A stretch of DNA of 64,000 nucleotides from Shimia marina (lineage in GTDB: Bacteria; Pseudomonadota; Alphaproteobacteria; Rhodobacterales; Rhodobacteraceae): assembly GCF_001458175.1 (NCBI RefSeq), contig NZ_CYPW01000006.1, forward strand, positions 447,337-511,336. Reading direction: 5' to 3'. The notes beneath the pieces are model-generated. The model was not told where the DNA came from. It was given only the letters and a program-made list of their open reading frames with translations, and ran no database searches. Positions 55,735 through 64,000 of this stretch are shown here, one piece after another (positions within the stretch are counted from its first letter, which is position 1; every line of letters begins with the position of its first letter). A program made the position numbers and the translations under genes.

Positions 55735-57120
55735 TTAGTAGCGGTAATGCTCTGGCTTGAACGGGCCTTCGGTACCCACACCGATGTAATCCGCCTGCTC
55801 TTTACTCAGCTTGGAAAGCTTCGCGCCCACTTTCGCGAGATGCAGCGCCGCCACTTTCTCATCCAGATGCTTAGGCAGGATGTAGACTTCGTTGTTGTAC
55901 TGCTCGCCTTTGGTGAACAGCTCAATCTGCGCCAGCACCTGATTGGTGAAAGAGGCAGACATCACAAACGACGGGTGACCAGTGGCGTTGCCAAGGTTCA
56001 GCAGACGCCCCTCAGACAGCAGGATCAGGCGGCTGCCAGATGGCATCTCGATCATGTCCACCTGCTCTTTGATGTTGGTCCACTTATGGTTCTTCAGGCT
56101 TGCCACCTGAATTTCATTGTCGAAGTGGCCAATGTTGCCAACAATCGCCATGTCCTTCATCGCGCGCATATGCTCGATGCGGATCACGTCTTTGTTGCCG
56201 GTGGTGGTGATGAAGATATCCGCGGTGGCCATCTCATCTTCCAGCGTGGTCACTTCAAAGCCGTCCATCGCCGCCTGCAGCGCACAGATCGGATCCACCT
56301 CAGTCACCTTCACGCGCGCACCTGCGCCGCGCAGCGACGCAGCCGAGCCTTTGCCCACGTCACCATAGCCACAAACGACAGCCACTTTACCGGCCATCAT
56401 CGTGTCGGTGGCGCGGCGGATGCCGTCCACAAGGCTCTCTTTACAGCCGTATTTGTTGTCGAATTTGGATTTGGTGACGGAGTCATTCACGTTGATCGCC
56501 GGGAACGGCAGCTCGCCACGTTTCACCAGATCATAGAGACGGTGCACACCGGTGGTGGTCTCTTCCGACACACCTTGGATCGCGTCACGGGTCTTGGTGA
56601 ACCAGCCGGGGCTTTGTGCCATGCGCTTGGCGATCTGCTTGTGGATCACTTCCTCTTCTTCAGAGGTTGGCACGCCGAGGTCTTCGCCCGCTTCCGCCTT
56701 TGCGCCCAGCAGCACGTAGAGCGTCGCGTCGCCGCCATCATCGAGGATCATGTTGGGCCCGTCTTCAAACAGGAACGATTTGTCCAGATAGTCCCAGTGC
56801 TCCTCAAGGCTCTGGCCTTTGATCGCAAACACCGGAATACCCGCTTTGGCAATCGCCGCCGCCGCGTGATCCTGAGTGGAGAAAATGTTGCAGCTTGCCC
56901 AGCGCACATCCGCGCCCAGAGCCACCAGCGTTTCAATCAGAACAGCGGTCTGAATGGTCATGTGCAGCGAGCCAACGATGCGCGCACCGCTCAGTGGCTT
57001 CGCTTCGCCGTATTCCTCACGCAGCGCCATCAGGCCCGGCATTTCGGTTTCGGCAATATCCAGTTCCTTGCGGCCAAAATCGGCCAGAGAAATATCTTTT
57101 ACAGTGTAATCGGTCGCCAT
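55735..57120 (-). CDS. ahcY: S-adenosylhomocysteinase
   Basis: 461 residues. NAD-binding [16 protein letters not shown], substrate region [28 protein letters not shown] and the C-terminal lid FKPEHYRY that closes the cofactor site. It splits SAH to adenosine and homocysteine. Same strand as regA-senC 5.6 kb upstream, recalling the regA-hvrA-ahcY cluster of Rhodobacter. No SAH riboswitch could be recognised in the 70-base leader. Confidence 0.96.
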   Translation of the reverse strand: MATDYTVKDISLADFGRKELDIAETEMPGLMALREEYGEAKPLSGARIVGSLHMTIQTAVLIETLVALGADVRWASCNIFSTQDHAAAAIAKAGIPVFAIKGQSLEEHWDYLDKSFLFEDGPNMILDDGGDATLYVLLGAKAEAGEDLGVPTSEEEEVIHKQIAKRMAQSPGWFTKTRDAIQGVSEETTTGVHRLYDLVKRGELPFPAINVNDSVTKSKFDNKYGCKESLVDGIRRATDTMMAGKVAVVCGYGDVGKGSAASLRGAGARVKVTEVDPICALQAAMDGFEVTTLEDEMATADIFITTTGNKDVIRIEHMRAMKDMAIVGNIGHFDNEIQVASLKNHKWTNIKEQVDMIEMPSGSRLILLSEGRLLNLGNATGHPSFVMSASFTNQVLAQIELFTKGEQYNNEVYILPKHLDEKVAALHLAKVGAKLSKLSKEQADYIGVGTEGPFKPEHYRY

Positions 57121-57189
57121 GGCGCCCAGCTCCTATGCAGGGTTTCCTTGGCGACCAGATAACACTCACACAGGGTTTCTACAACGTTA

Positions 57190-57507
57190 CTACCCATCAA
57201 TACCTGCCGGACGCAGGTCTGGCGCGTGCTGAAACCAATCCGTGCCCGCCGCAAGGATACAAGACATCCCCTCCGCATTGGTCAGGATCACCGTGAACGT
57301 GCCTGTGGTATCAGAGGAAAAGACCTCCAGAATGGCCATTTTCTTGCCCCCGCCACCCTGCAATCCAGCGGCACTGCGCGCTTCTGAATAGTGATTTTCA
57401 AGCCGGTCGACCACCATCTCTCGTGGCCCACATGCATTGGCAAATGCAGGCGGCGCGGCCGCAGCCATGCCAAACAACAACGCAGTTCCTACAAGTCTCT
57501 TAAACAT
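57190..57507 (-). CDS. Secreted hypothetical protein
   Basis: 105 residues with a signal peptide (MFKRLVGTALLFGMAAAAPPA, cleavage near AFA). The mature part has Cys in ACGPREMVVDRL and SCILAAGTDW, a possible disulfide, and a short conserved-looking beta-rich segment (GKKMAILEVFSSDTTGTFTVI). Not assigned to a family. It lies 69 bases upstream of ahcY on the same strand. Confidence 0.75.
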   Translation of the reverse strand: MFKRLVGTALLFGMAAAAPPAFANACGPREMVVDRLENHYSEARSAAGLQGGGGKKMAILEVFSSDTTGTFTVILTNAEGMSCILAAGTDWFQHAPDLRPAGIDG

Positions 57508-58080
57508 AGCGCTCTCCTTTCTCGCGCTGGCTCAACCAGATAAAGTCAAGCCGTTGAGGTTGGAGAGGAGGACACGCGGGAGGAAGCCGTGATTACGTGC
57601 CCCCCTCGCTAAACATGTCGGTGCCCCGGCGCGCTTTTACAAAACACAGCAGATCACGTTGAATTGTGGCAGCACGTGATCCCGGCACCGCTTCAGGCTG
57701 CACGGTGATTGTGGCGCTTTTGTGGCCTCGCCCACAGGTCAAGCGCAATTGCCTAATTTTTAGTCAGGCTCCCCTGACTGTTAGGTCTTTGGAAACCAAC
57801 CTATAAGAAACCTTTAATTGTTAGGTTTTTGGTTATGAATTTTCCGTCACTAAGGGGCATGTTTAAATCAGCTCTTCTTGTCCCAACCGTCTTGCTTCTG
57901 GCCACGCTGATCGTTCTTGTGAACGTGATGATGTCCTCTGGTGTTGCCGCCAGCTAAGCCCGCTATCGGCACTTTTTGCCGCCTCCCTTGCGCCGCATGC
58001 CACGGTGCATCACGCAAAGTCATTGCTCCCCACCGTTTCAATGCAGTAGCTACCACTGAGAAGTAGTGAAAGGCTTTCGC
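57508..58080. other. 573-base gap with repeats and one small ORF
   Basis: Contains an inverted repeat AGTCAGG/CCTGACT (57762-57768 with 57773-57779), two direct copies of GTTAGGT(C/T)TTTGG (57780-57792 and 57820-57832), and the 40-codon frame at 57835. No other gene was seen. The part from 57508 to 57755 shows nothing recognisable. Confidence 0.5.
57835..57957 (+). CDS. Possible 40-residue single-pass membrane peptide
   Basis: MNFPSLRGMFKSALL then a continuous hydrophobic stretch of about 20 residues (VPTVLLLATLIVLVNV) and a short polar end, stop TAA. The basic residues before the helix fit an inside N-terminus. TTAGG repeats and an inverted repeat lie just upstream, as in a regulated promoter. 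Too short for routine gene callers; no family recognised. Confidence 0.45.
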   Translation: MNFPSLRGMFKSALLVPTVLLLATLIVLVNVMMSSGVAAS

Positions 58081-58665
58081 GTGACAAGAGCTTGGCAACG
58101 TATGCTGTCCGGGCGCAGGCTCGACCTGCTGGACCCGACCCCGGTGGACATCGAAATCGAAGACATCGCCCACGGTCTCGCCTTTGTCGCCCGCTGGAAT
58201 GGGCAAACCAAGGGTGATTTCCCTTATTCTGTGGCGGAACACTCTCTCCTGGTCGAAGAAATCTACGGGCGCATGTTTAAATCCGCCACCCCCAAAACCC
58301 GGCTCACCGCGCTGCTGCATGACGCGCCGGAATATGTCATCGGCGATATGATTTCACCGGTCAAAGCCGCTGTCGGTCCCGATTACGGCAAGCTCGACGA
58401 CCGGCTCACTGCGGCCATTCACATCCGCTTTGGCCTCCCCGCAGAAACCCCAAAGCGTCTGAAATCTCAGATCAAAAAAGCCGATAAGATCTCCGCCTGG
58501 ATGGAGGCCACACAGATCGCTGGCTTCTCCGTGAGCGAGGCCAACAAACTCTTTGGAACCCCCGACCCCAAAATCATCGACGGTCTCTCCATCCATCTGC
58601 GTCCACCGGTTGAGGTGCGCAAAGACTTCACCACACGTCACATCACGCTTCTTTCAAGCCTCTGA
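58081..58665 (+). CDS. HD-domain phosphohydrolase (YfbR-like)
   Basis: 194 residues from the GTG at 58081 (AAAGG seven bases before); a GTG at 58066 is also in frame. HD motifs: H in YSVAEHSLLVEE, HD in ALLHDAPEYVIGD, and a later D in KKADKISAWME. Such proteins act as 5'-nucleotidases or related phosphohydrolases. A GNAT gene follows after 28 bases. Confidence 0.88.
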   Translation: MTRAWQRMLSGRRLDLLDPTPVDIEIEDIAHGLAFVARWNGQTKGDFPYSVAEHSLLVEEIYGRMFKSATPKTRLTALLHDAPEYVIGDMISPVKAAVGPDYGKLDDRLTAAIHIRFGLPAETPKRLKSQIKKADKISAWMEATQIAGFSVSEANKLFGTPDPKIIDGLSIHLRPPVEVRKDFTTRHITLLSSL

Positions 58666-58693
58666 ATGCCACCCCAAGGTCAGGTGCCCCTTA

Positions 58694-59185
58694 ATGTCTC
58701 ATGTCATCGTTCAACAAGGCACGTCCGCAGACCTGCGCCAAACCGCTGATCTGCTCAATGACATCATTGAAATCGGCGGCACCACCGCTCTGACCACGCC
58801 CCTGTCGCGGGAGGCATTGGCAGATTGGCTGATGGCCGATCCCGATCGTGCGATCTGGCATGTTGCCATGAATCACGCGGGAGATGTCCTCGGCTTCCAA
58901 TGGATTGGCCCCTTCGCGGGCCTGCAAGCGGAGGCCTGTGAAATCGGCACATTTGTAAAGACCGGGCGCACCGGGCTTGGCATCGGCTCCAAACTTTTTG
59001 ATGCCACCAAAGCCGCCGCCCGCACCATGGGGTACAGTTGGATCAACGCTGAAATCCGCGCAGATAACGCCGGAGGTCTGGCCTATTATCAAAGCCGCAG
59101 TTTTGAAACCTATGGTCGCAAAGACGGCATTCAGCTGGAGGACGGCACAGAAGTGTCCAAAATTCTAAAACGCTACGATCTCTAG
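58694..59185 (+). CDS. GNAT-family N-acetyltransferase
   Basis: 163 residues. Acetyl-CoA-binding motif A in IGTFVKTGRTGLGIGSKLFD and motif B in WINAEIRADNAGGLAYYQSRSFETYG. The substrate, an amine of unknown kind, cannot be deduced. Probably co-transcribed with the HD gene; it nearly meets the convergent Lrp gene. Confidence 0.9.
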   Translation: MSHVIVQQGTSADLRQTADLLNDIIEIGGTTALTTPLSREALADWLMADPDRAIWHVAMNHAGDVLGFQWIGPFAGLQAEACEIGTFVKTGRTGLGIGSKLFDATKAAARTMGYSWINAEIRADNAGGLAYYQSRSFETYGRKDGIQLEDGTEVSKILKRYDL

Positions 59186-59187
59186 GC

Positions 59188-59643
59188 TCACATCGCGGGC
59201 AACACATCGCGCCGCACCAGCGCGCGCAGAGCAAAATGCGATCCAATGTTGCGCACCCCTTTGACCCGCATCAGGCGGTGTTCCAGAAACGCATCAAAAG
59301 CCTCCAGATCCGCCGCCACGACACGCAGCAGAAAATCTCGCGACCCCGTCATCAGGTAACATTCCATCACCTCCTCAAAGGCCCGCACGGCCCGCTCAAA
59401 ATCGCGCACGGATTCTGCGGATTGCTGTTCCAGCTCAACATTCACAAAAATCGTCACAGGCAGCCCAATTTTGCGCGGATCCACGCGAGCGCCATACCCC
59501 GTGATCACGCCATCATTTTGCAGCCGCTCAAGCCGCCGTGCACAGGGCGTTGGCGAGAGGCCAACTTTCTCAGCAAGGTCGCCAATCTTCATGCGCCCAT
59601 CAAGCTGCAGCGCACGCACAATCTTAAGATCAATGGCATCCAT
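59188..59643 (-). CDS. Lrp/AsnC-family transcriptional regulator
   Basis: 151 residues from MDAIDLKIVRALQLDGR, with GGAG eight bases upstream. HTH (KIGDLAEKVGLSPTPCARRL) and a C-terminal RAM/ACT-like ligand domain (GSRDFLLRVVAADLEAFDAF). It is divergent from the amino-acid dehydrogenase at 59797 and most likely controls it in response to an amino acid. The 150-base space holds TTAACCC- and CCCATTTGGG-type elements that could be sites. Confidence 0.92.
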   Translation of the reverse strand: MDAIDLKIVRALQLDGRMKIGDLAEKVGLSPTPCARRLERLQNDGVITGYGARVDPRKIGLPVTIFVNVELEQQSAESVRDFERAVRAFEEVMECYLMTGSRDFLLRVVAADLEAFDAFLEHRLMRVKGVRNIGSHFALRALVRRDVLPAM

Positions 59644-59796
59644 AAAGATTTTCTCCAAAAATTAACCCTATTTAGGAGTTTATCTCTAAAAATAACCCAT
59701 TTGGGTAGGGGTATTTGGGGAAAACCTCTCTTTGTGATGTGCCATTTTCTGCGCCACTTCACTCAGCGATTCTAAGAAGAGACCATAGGAAGAGCC

Positions 59797-60843
59797 ATGC
59801 AAATCTCCCGCTTGCCGATCAGCAGTCACGAAACCGTATTGCGCGTTTGCGACGACACCATCGGCCTAACGGGCTTTATCGCGGTGCATTCCACCAAACT
59901 TGGGCCTGCTGCGGGCGGTCTGCGCATGCGCCGCTACACGTCAGAAGACGCGGCTCTGACAGACGCACTGCGCCTGTCTGAAGGCATGACCTATAAAAAC
60001 GCCGCCGCGGGCCTGCCGCTTGGCGGTGGCAAAGCTGTGATCATGGGGGACGCAACTCAGAAGACGTCTGCCCAGCTGCTGACCTTCGCGCGCGCCATCA
60101 ACACGCTTGAGGGCACATACTGGACAGCAGAAGACATGGGCATGAGCCCGGACGACATGGCTTTGCTGGCCACCGAAACCAAATTTGTCGCCGGTCTACC
60201 CAATGGGCCACACGCCAGCGGAGACCCATCTCCAATCACCGCGCGCGGCATCTTCCAATCCCTCAAAATCACGGCGCAGCACCGCTTTGGATCTGCGGAT
60301 CTGAAAGGGCGCAAGGTCGCCGTGCAAGGGCTCGGCCATGTCGGCACCTATCTATGCGATCTTCTGCATAACGCTGGTGCCAAACTGATCATTGCCGACA
60401 TCGAGCCCAAACGTGTCGCCAAACTGGCTAAAAAATACGGCGCCACCATCGCGGGCCCCAATGAAATCCTTACCGTAGAAGCGGACATCTTCGCGCCCTG
60501 TGCCATTGGCGCCATCCTCAACCAAGACAGTATCGCAAAACTTCGGGTCGCTGCCATCTGTGGCGGGGCCAACAACCAACTGGCCACCCCGGAAGACGGT
60601 GCCCGCCTGCACGCCCGTGGTATTCTCTATGCTCCCGATTTTGTCGCAAACGCCGGTGGCATCATCAACGTCGCCACCGAAGTGCTGGGCATCGCTGACC
60701 GCGCCGCTTACGTGGACGAAAAACTCGCCGCTGTTGAGCTCACTCTGGAGCGGATTTTTGAGCGTGCCGCCTCCCTTGACTGCAGCCCGGCCGAAGTGGC
60801 GGTATCCATTGTAGATGAGATGCTGACAGACCGCGCTGCCTGA
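59797..60843 (+). CDS. Leu/Glu/Phe/Val-type NAD-dependent amino-acid dehydrogenase
   Basis: 348 residues, size of leucine/phenylalanine dehydrogenases. Catalytic lysine in GMTYKNAAAGLPLGGGKAV, NAD motif VAVQGLGHVGTYLCD, and NAGGIINVA near the C-terminus. It oxidatively deaminates a branched or aromatic amino acid to the 2-oxo acid. Control by the divergent Lrp protein is inferred. A hairpin and a parS site follow its stop codon. Confidence 0.9.
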   Translation: MQISRLPISSHETVLRVCDDTIGLTGFIAVHSTKLGPAAGGLRMRRYTSEDAALTDALRLSEGMTYKNAAAGLPLGGGKAVIMGDATQKTSAQLLTFARAINTLEGTYWTAEDMGMSPDDMALLATETKFVAGLPNGPHASGDPSPITARGIFQSLKITAQHRFGSADLKGRKVAVQGLGHVGTYLCDLLHNAGAKLIIADIEPKRVAKLAKKYGATIAGPNEILTVEADIFAPCAIGAILNQDSIAKLRVAAICGGANNQLATPEDGARLHARGILYAPDFVANAGGIINVATEVLGIADRAAYVDEKLAAVELTLERIFERAASLDCSPAEVAVSIVDEMLTDRAA

Positions 60844-60850
60844 ACAAAAT

Positions 60851-60878
60851 CGCGCCGGAGCCACTCCCCTCCGGCGCG
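60851..60878 (+). terminator. Hairpin after the amino-acid dehydrogenase gene
   Basis: Perfect 10-bp stem CGCGCCGGAG/CTCCGGCGCG (60851-60860 with 60869-60878). It ends one base before the parS palindrome; no long T-tract. Confidence 0.8.
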
Positions 60879-60879
60879 T

Positions 60880-60895
60880 TGTTTCACGTGAAACA
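60880..60895. other. parS site (ParB/Spo0J binding palindrome)
   Basis: TGTTTCACGTGAAACA is a perfect 16-bp palindrome and equals the consensus bacterial chromosomal parS. It is intergenic, between the dehydrogenase terminator hairpin and the DJ-1/PfpI gene. ParB loading here would organise the origin domain for segregation. Only this full site was noticed in the window. Confidence 0.88.
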
Positions 60896-60913
60896 CGATT
60901 TTTTCTCAGTCAC

Positions 60914-61603
60914 TTAGGTAATTGAGAGCGCGTCAATCACAAGCTCCGCCACTGCGGTGGAGGAGTTGGGGTTCTGACCGGTCAGCAGATTGCCGTCTTT
61001 CTGCACAAACGACAGCCAATCTTCTCCCTTTTCATACAGACCTCCGCGCGCAATCAGGGTGTCCTCCAACAGCTGTGGCACCACATTGGTCAGACCCACA
61101 GCCTCCTCTTCGGAGTTTGTAAACCCGGTCACCTTACGGCCTTTCACAATAAATTCGCCCGCCGCATCCTTTGCGTTCACCAAGACAATGGGCCCATGGC
61201 ACACCGATCCCACAGGCTTGCCCGCGGCAAAGAAATCTTCAATCAACTTGATGGAATGGGCATCCTCCACCAAATCCCACATCGGGCCATGACCGCCGGG
61301 ATAGAAAATCGCATCAAAGTCACCCGCGTCCACATCTGACAGTTTCGCAGTGGTGTTCAGCGCGGCATTTGCAGCAGCATCCGCCTCAAACCGATGTGTG
61401 TGCTCTGTCTGGAAATCCGGCACATTGCTCTTTGGATCCAGCGGCGGCAATCCACCTTTTGGCGAAGCCAGCGTGACCTCACATCCTGCGTCCACAAATA
61501 CAAAATACGGCGCCGCCAGCTCTTCCAGCCAGAAACCGGTCTTCTCTCCGGTGTCGCCCAATTGGTCATGCGAGGTCAGCGCCACAAGAATTTTCTTGGT
61601 CAT
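60914..61603 (-). CDS. DJ-1/PfpI-family protein (type 1 glutamine amidotransferase-like)
   Basis: 229 residues. The nucleophile elbow is GSVCHGPIVLV; Glu and later His regions (GGHGPMWDLVED) fit the HchA/class I DJ-1 group, associated with glyoxalase III, deglycase or chaperone activity. Divergent from a LysR regulator, which may control it in response to electrophile or oxidative stress. Confidence 0.9.
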   Translation of the reverse strand: MTKKILVALTSHDQLGDTGEKTGFWLEELAAPYFVFVDAGCEVTLASPKGGLPPLDPKSNVPDFQTEHTHRFEADAAANAALNTTAKLSDVDAGDFDAIFYPGGHGPMWDLVEDAHSIKLIEDFFAAGKPVGSVCHGPIVLVNAKDAAGEFIVKGRKVTGFTNSEEEAVGLTNVVPQLLEDTLIARGGLYEKGEDWLSFVQKDGNLLTGQNPNSSTAVAELVIDALSIT

Positions 61604-61741
61604 TGGATGTTCCTGTCACTTTCGGAGACAACCCCTGTTGCCTCATCTGAACTGCATCTAGGGATCATTGCTCTTCTGCCTCAAGTCATATAATCAGAAA
61701 GACATCTTTGCACACAGACAACAATAATCGGGAAAACAGCC

Positions 61742-62626
61742 TTGTCCGATTGGGATGGCATAGAAGAATTTACCATGGTGGCGCAGACCGGTAGCTTCAC
61801 CACAGCGGCACAGCGCATGAAAGTCTCCACCTCGCATGTGTCGCGACGCGTGCAGGCTCTGGAAGAGCGGCTTGGCGTGAAACTTCTTGCGCGCACAACC
61901 CGCACCGTGCGTGTCACAGAACAGGGCCGCGAATACCTGTCTCAAATCGAACATGTTCTATCGGCGTTGCAGGAGGCCAACCAAACCCTTCGTGGTGACA
62001 TAGCCGAACTGTCCGGACCCCTTCGGATCTCTGCCGCCGGCCCTTTTGCCGAACGCGAGGTCGCTCCCGTTCTACTGGACTTTGTTGAACAGCATCCCCG
62101 GATCACACTGGATATGGATTTCAACAATCGCAACGTGGATCTGGTGGCAGACGGCTATGATTTTGCTCTGCGCTACGGCGTGCTCACCAGCAGCAGCCTA
62201 ATCGCCCGCAAACTGGTGAACCACCGCCTCGCCTGCGCCGCATCTCCCGCATATCTGAAGCGCCATGGCACCCCAAAAACGCCACAGGATCTGAGACAGC
62301 ACTCCTGTCTGGTCACCAGCAATGACACCTGGCTGTTTCAGGATCCCGACACCAAAGCCACCCTGCCGGTCAAAGTTTCCGGACGCCTGCGCACAAATGA
62401 CATCCCTATGCTGCAAGAAGCGGTCCGGCGCGGTTTCGGCATTGCCTACTCACCCATTGGAAATTTGCAGGGGTTGATTGATGCCGGCGAGGCCGAGCTT
62501 ATCCTGCACCCCTACGAAGATCACAGCCGCTCTCATTGGATTGTCTATGCCGACCGCCACCTGATGCCCCGCCACGTCCGCGCCGCGATTGACCATCTGC
62601 TCACGGTTTTTGCAACACAAAGATGA
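61742..62626 (+). CDS. LysR-family transcriptional regulator
   Basis: 294 residues from a TTG start (MSDWDGIEEFTMVAQTGS, the usual N-terminus of this subgroup); an ATG at 61775 would cut the first helix. HTH with TTAAQRMKVSTSHVSRRVQAL, and a periplasmic-binding-like effector domain. Divergent from the DJ-1/PfpI gene, its likely target, and convergent to regA across a hairpin. Confidence 0.9.
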   Translation: MSDWDGIEEFTMVAQTGSFTTAAQRMKVSTSHVSRRVQALEERLGVKLLARTTRTVRVTEQGREYLSQIEHVLSALQEANQTLRGDIAELSGPLRISAAGPFAEREVAPVLLDFVEQHPRITLDMDFNNRNVDLVADGYDFALRYGVLTSSSLIARKLVNHRLACAASPAYLKRHGTPKTPQDLRQHSCLVTSNDTWLFQDPDTKATLPVKVSGRLRTNDIPMLQEAVRRGFGIAYSPIGNLQGLIDAGEAELILHPYEDHSRSHWIVYADRHLMPRHVRAAIDHLLTVFATQR

Positions 62627-62644
62627 CAGCCCTCATAGGGCTGT
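62626..62644. terminator. Hairpin between convergent LysR gene and regA
   Basis: ACAGCCCT-CAT-AGGGCTGT, perfect 8-bp stem beginning at the last base of the LysR stop codon. Weak or no T-tract. Confidence 0.65.
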
Positions 62645-62747
62645 TGCGCAAAAGGTTAATGCAAACGGGCGAAAAACGGCACCTCCGCGAAACAGCCGCA
62701 ATACCGACGGGATACAGACACGCCGTTTTGACCGTTTTCGGCAGAGC

Positions 62748-63302
62748 TTAACGCGGCGAACGCTTCGCCAGAATGCGCTGCAACGTCCGCCGGTGCATGT
62801 TCAACCGACGCGCCGTTTCGCTGACATTGCGATCACAGAGTTCATAGACACGTTGAATATGTTCCCAGCGCACACGATCGGCGCTCATCGGGTTTTCAGG
62901 TGGCGGCGGGAGTTCATCTCCTGAGCTCAGAAGCGCGTTCATCACATCCGTCGCATCTGCCGGTTTGCTCAGATAATCTGTCGCCCCGATCTTCACCGCA
63001 GCCACCGCAGTGGCAATTGCACCATACCCAGTCAGAACCACCACTCGGCTGTCTGCCCGCTTCTCGCGGAGCACTTCGACAACATCCAGACCGTTGCCAT
63101 CCCCCAGACGCAGATCGACAACCGCATAGGCAGGTGGGCGGGCTGTGGCAATGGCTTGACCGGCGACAACAGAACTCGCGGTTTCAACCTCAAAGCCCCG
63201 TTTTTCCATAGCTTTTGCAAGCTGTCTCAGAAACGGCTCATCATCATCAACCAAGAGAAGTGATTTATCCGGCCCAATCTCCGGCAGCGCGTTGTCCACC
63301 AT
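62748..63302 (-). CDS. regA: Redox response regulator RegA/PrrA (ActR)
   Basis: 184 residues from MVDNALPEIGPDKSLLLVDDD; this start gives the known RegA length and puts the phosphoacceptor at D63 (AVVDLRLGDGNG), as in Rhodobacter. An ATG at 63317 is in frame. The C-terminal Fis-type HTH (NVSETARRLNMHRRTLQRIL) is almost invariant in the family. RegA activates respiration, carbon and nitrogen fixation genes and, in phototrophs, photosynthesis under low oxygen. It follows the SenC/PrrC gene; its kinase RegB should lie just outside the right edge, divergent. Confidence 0.94.
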   Translation of the reverse strand: MVDNALPEIGPDKSLLLVDDDEPFLRQLAKAMEKRGFEVETASSVVAGQAIATARPPAYAVVDLRLGDGNGLDVVEVLREKRADSRVVVLTGYGAIATAVAAVKIGATDYLSKPADATDVMNALLSSGDELPPPPENPMSADRVRWEHIQRVYELCDRNVSETARRLNMHRRTLQRILAKRSPR

Positions 63303-63372
63303 ATGCGTGTGTCCCATGCCAATTTTCCAAGTATTAGCGGCACAGCCTATCGGGGTCAAACCATCACCGCCC

Positions 63373-64000
63373 TTACATGTTTTCTACGAAGCAACCGACC
63401 CTTTGGGCCATATCTTCTGCAGAAATGTCACGACGGAAGTACTCTACAAACCCGTGCTCCGGCAAAGTGAGGTAGGTAAAGGTGGAATGATCCACGAGGT
63501 AATAGTCCTCATCCCCATCTTCCGGTGCCTGCTTCTTGTAGTAGGTGCGATAGGCCTGACTGGCCGCTTTGATCTGTTCCGCAGAACCTGACAGACCAAT
63601 CATGCGCGGGTGCAGGTAGTCCGTAAATTCCTTCATTACTTCCGGCGTGTCACGCTCAGGGTCGATTGTGATGAAGACTGGCGTCACCAGATCCCCTTTT
63701 CCTTCAAGGATCTCAACAGCTTCGGCATTTCGCGTCGCATCCAGAGGGCACACGTCCGGACAGTAAGTATATCCAAAATAGATCAAAGATGGCTCCGTCA
63801 GCACATCTTTATCCGTCACCGTCTGACCATCCTCATGCACCAGTTCAAACGCGCCCCCAATAGCGCTGGTGCCTCCGGCGACCTGACTGGTGCGACATTG
63901 CGCAAACTGATCACCGCCGCCCGTTTCACGTCCCACAAACCACATGGCCGCAAGAGCCAAAACCGCTACGAAGGCAGCCACTGCTGCAACCATACGAACC
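63373..64000 (-). CDS. senC: SCO family copper protein SenC/PrrC, 5' end possibly cut by the window edge
   Basis: At least 206 residues. N-terminal membrane helix (MVAAVAAFVAVLALAAMWFVG), a thioredoxin-like fold with the copper motif YTYCPDVCPLD and a later His (YYLVDHSTFTYLTLP). SCO proteins deliver copper to cytochrome c oxidase and in Rhodobacter link oxidase activity to RegB signalling. An ATG at 63993 is available, but the frame stays open to the window edge, so the true start may lie outside. Upstream of regA with 70 bases between, as in other Rhodobacteraceae. Confidence 0.9.
   Translation of the reverse strand, partial: VRMVAAVAAFVAVLALAAMWFVGRETGGGDQFAQCRTSQVAGGTSAIGGAFELVHEDGQTVTDKDVLTEPSLIYFGYTYCPDVCPLDATRNAEAVEILEGKGDLVTPVFITIDPERDTPEVMKEFTDYLHPRMIGLSGSAEQIKAASQAYRTYYKKQAPEDGDEDYYLVDHSTFTYLTLPEHGFVEYFRRDISAEDMAQRVGCFVENM

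Noticed and set aside
55594-57162. Open frame of about 522 codons on the plus strand
   Set aside because: It is antisense to ahcY, whose sequence is unmistakable; the frame is His/Arg-rich and has no family features.
57121-57189. SAH or SAM-type riboswitch in the ahcY leader
   Set aside because: The 70-base leader has two short GAAACCCTG repeats, but no recognisable riboswitch core could be folded by hand.
63922-63940. Second parS site (GTTTCACGT...)
   Set aside because: Only the left half matches; the right half reads CCCAC instead of GAAAC, and it lies within the SenC coding sequence.

Overview
The window reads as chromosomal DNA of a marine alphaproteobacterium of the Rhodobacteraceae (Roseobacter group). 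The evidence is the pairing of a RegA-type response regulator with a SenC/PrrC-type SCO protein, a hemD-Mic60-hemY heme cluster, an IalB-family protein, several Hint_2-type proteins, and dense, moderately GC-rich gene packing with short intergenic spaces. The genus cannot be fixed from the sequence. No prophage, insertion sequence, integrase or CRISPR array was seen.

Layout. 1-8.8 kb is a polyamine region: the left edge cuts an ATPase gene that follows a PotF-like binding protein; a GntR regulator and an omega-aminotransferase are divergent from it, and a complete second uptake operon follows (ATPase, binding protein, two permeases). A 16-base motif (14/16 identical) sits in front of both potF and the aminotransferase and is the probable GntR operator. 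8.9-16.6 kb holds cell-wall and housekeeping genes (L,D-transpeptidase, lytic transglycosylase, WYL regulator, GST, RNase R, glycosyltransferase, dapE). 16.9-23.1 kb is the most unusual part: two long choice-of-anchor-L/Hint proteins, a shorter Hint protein coupled to the first, and a glutamate-receptor-like channel. A fourth Hint protein lies at 28.8-29.4 kb.

23.1-37 kb contains dapD, a threonine-dehydratase-like gene, a LOG hydrolase, rlmN, a second WYL regulator, an IalB protein, a Rhizobium-etli-type asparaginase, and the serine pathway (serB divergent from serC-serA, with a candidate serC leader RNA). 37-47.9 kb has an orphan ABC ATPase with altered motifs, tRNA-Thr(CGU), a TetR-controlled group of small genes, N-acetylglucosamine catabolism (nagK-nagA), a PhnD-like binding protein coupled to a hybrid histidine kinase, and a DadA-like oxidase. 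48-54.8 kb has the hemD-Mic60-hemY operon and the tsaD-gpsA-YciI-EVE operon. 55-64 kb carries ahcY, an HD hydrolase, a GNAT enzyme, an Lrp regulator divergent from a Leu/Glu-type dehydrogenase, a DJ-1/PfpI protein with a LysR regulator, and regA-senC running to the right edge.

An exact 16-bp palindrome identical to the bacterial chromosomal parS consensus lies at 60880-60895, so the window probably sits in a ParB-bound region of a replicon. Several convergent intergenic gaps hold perfect stem-loops or nested inverted repeats that look like bidirectional terminators or dispersed repeat elements. The best candidates for undescribed biology are the Hint/anchor-L family with selective loss of catalytic residues, the adjacent receptor-channel with a non-canonical pore, and a 40-residue membrane peptide at 57.8 kb.
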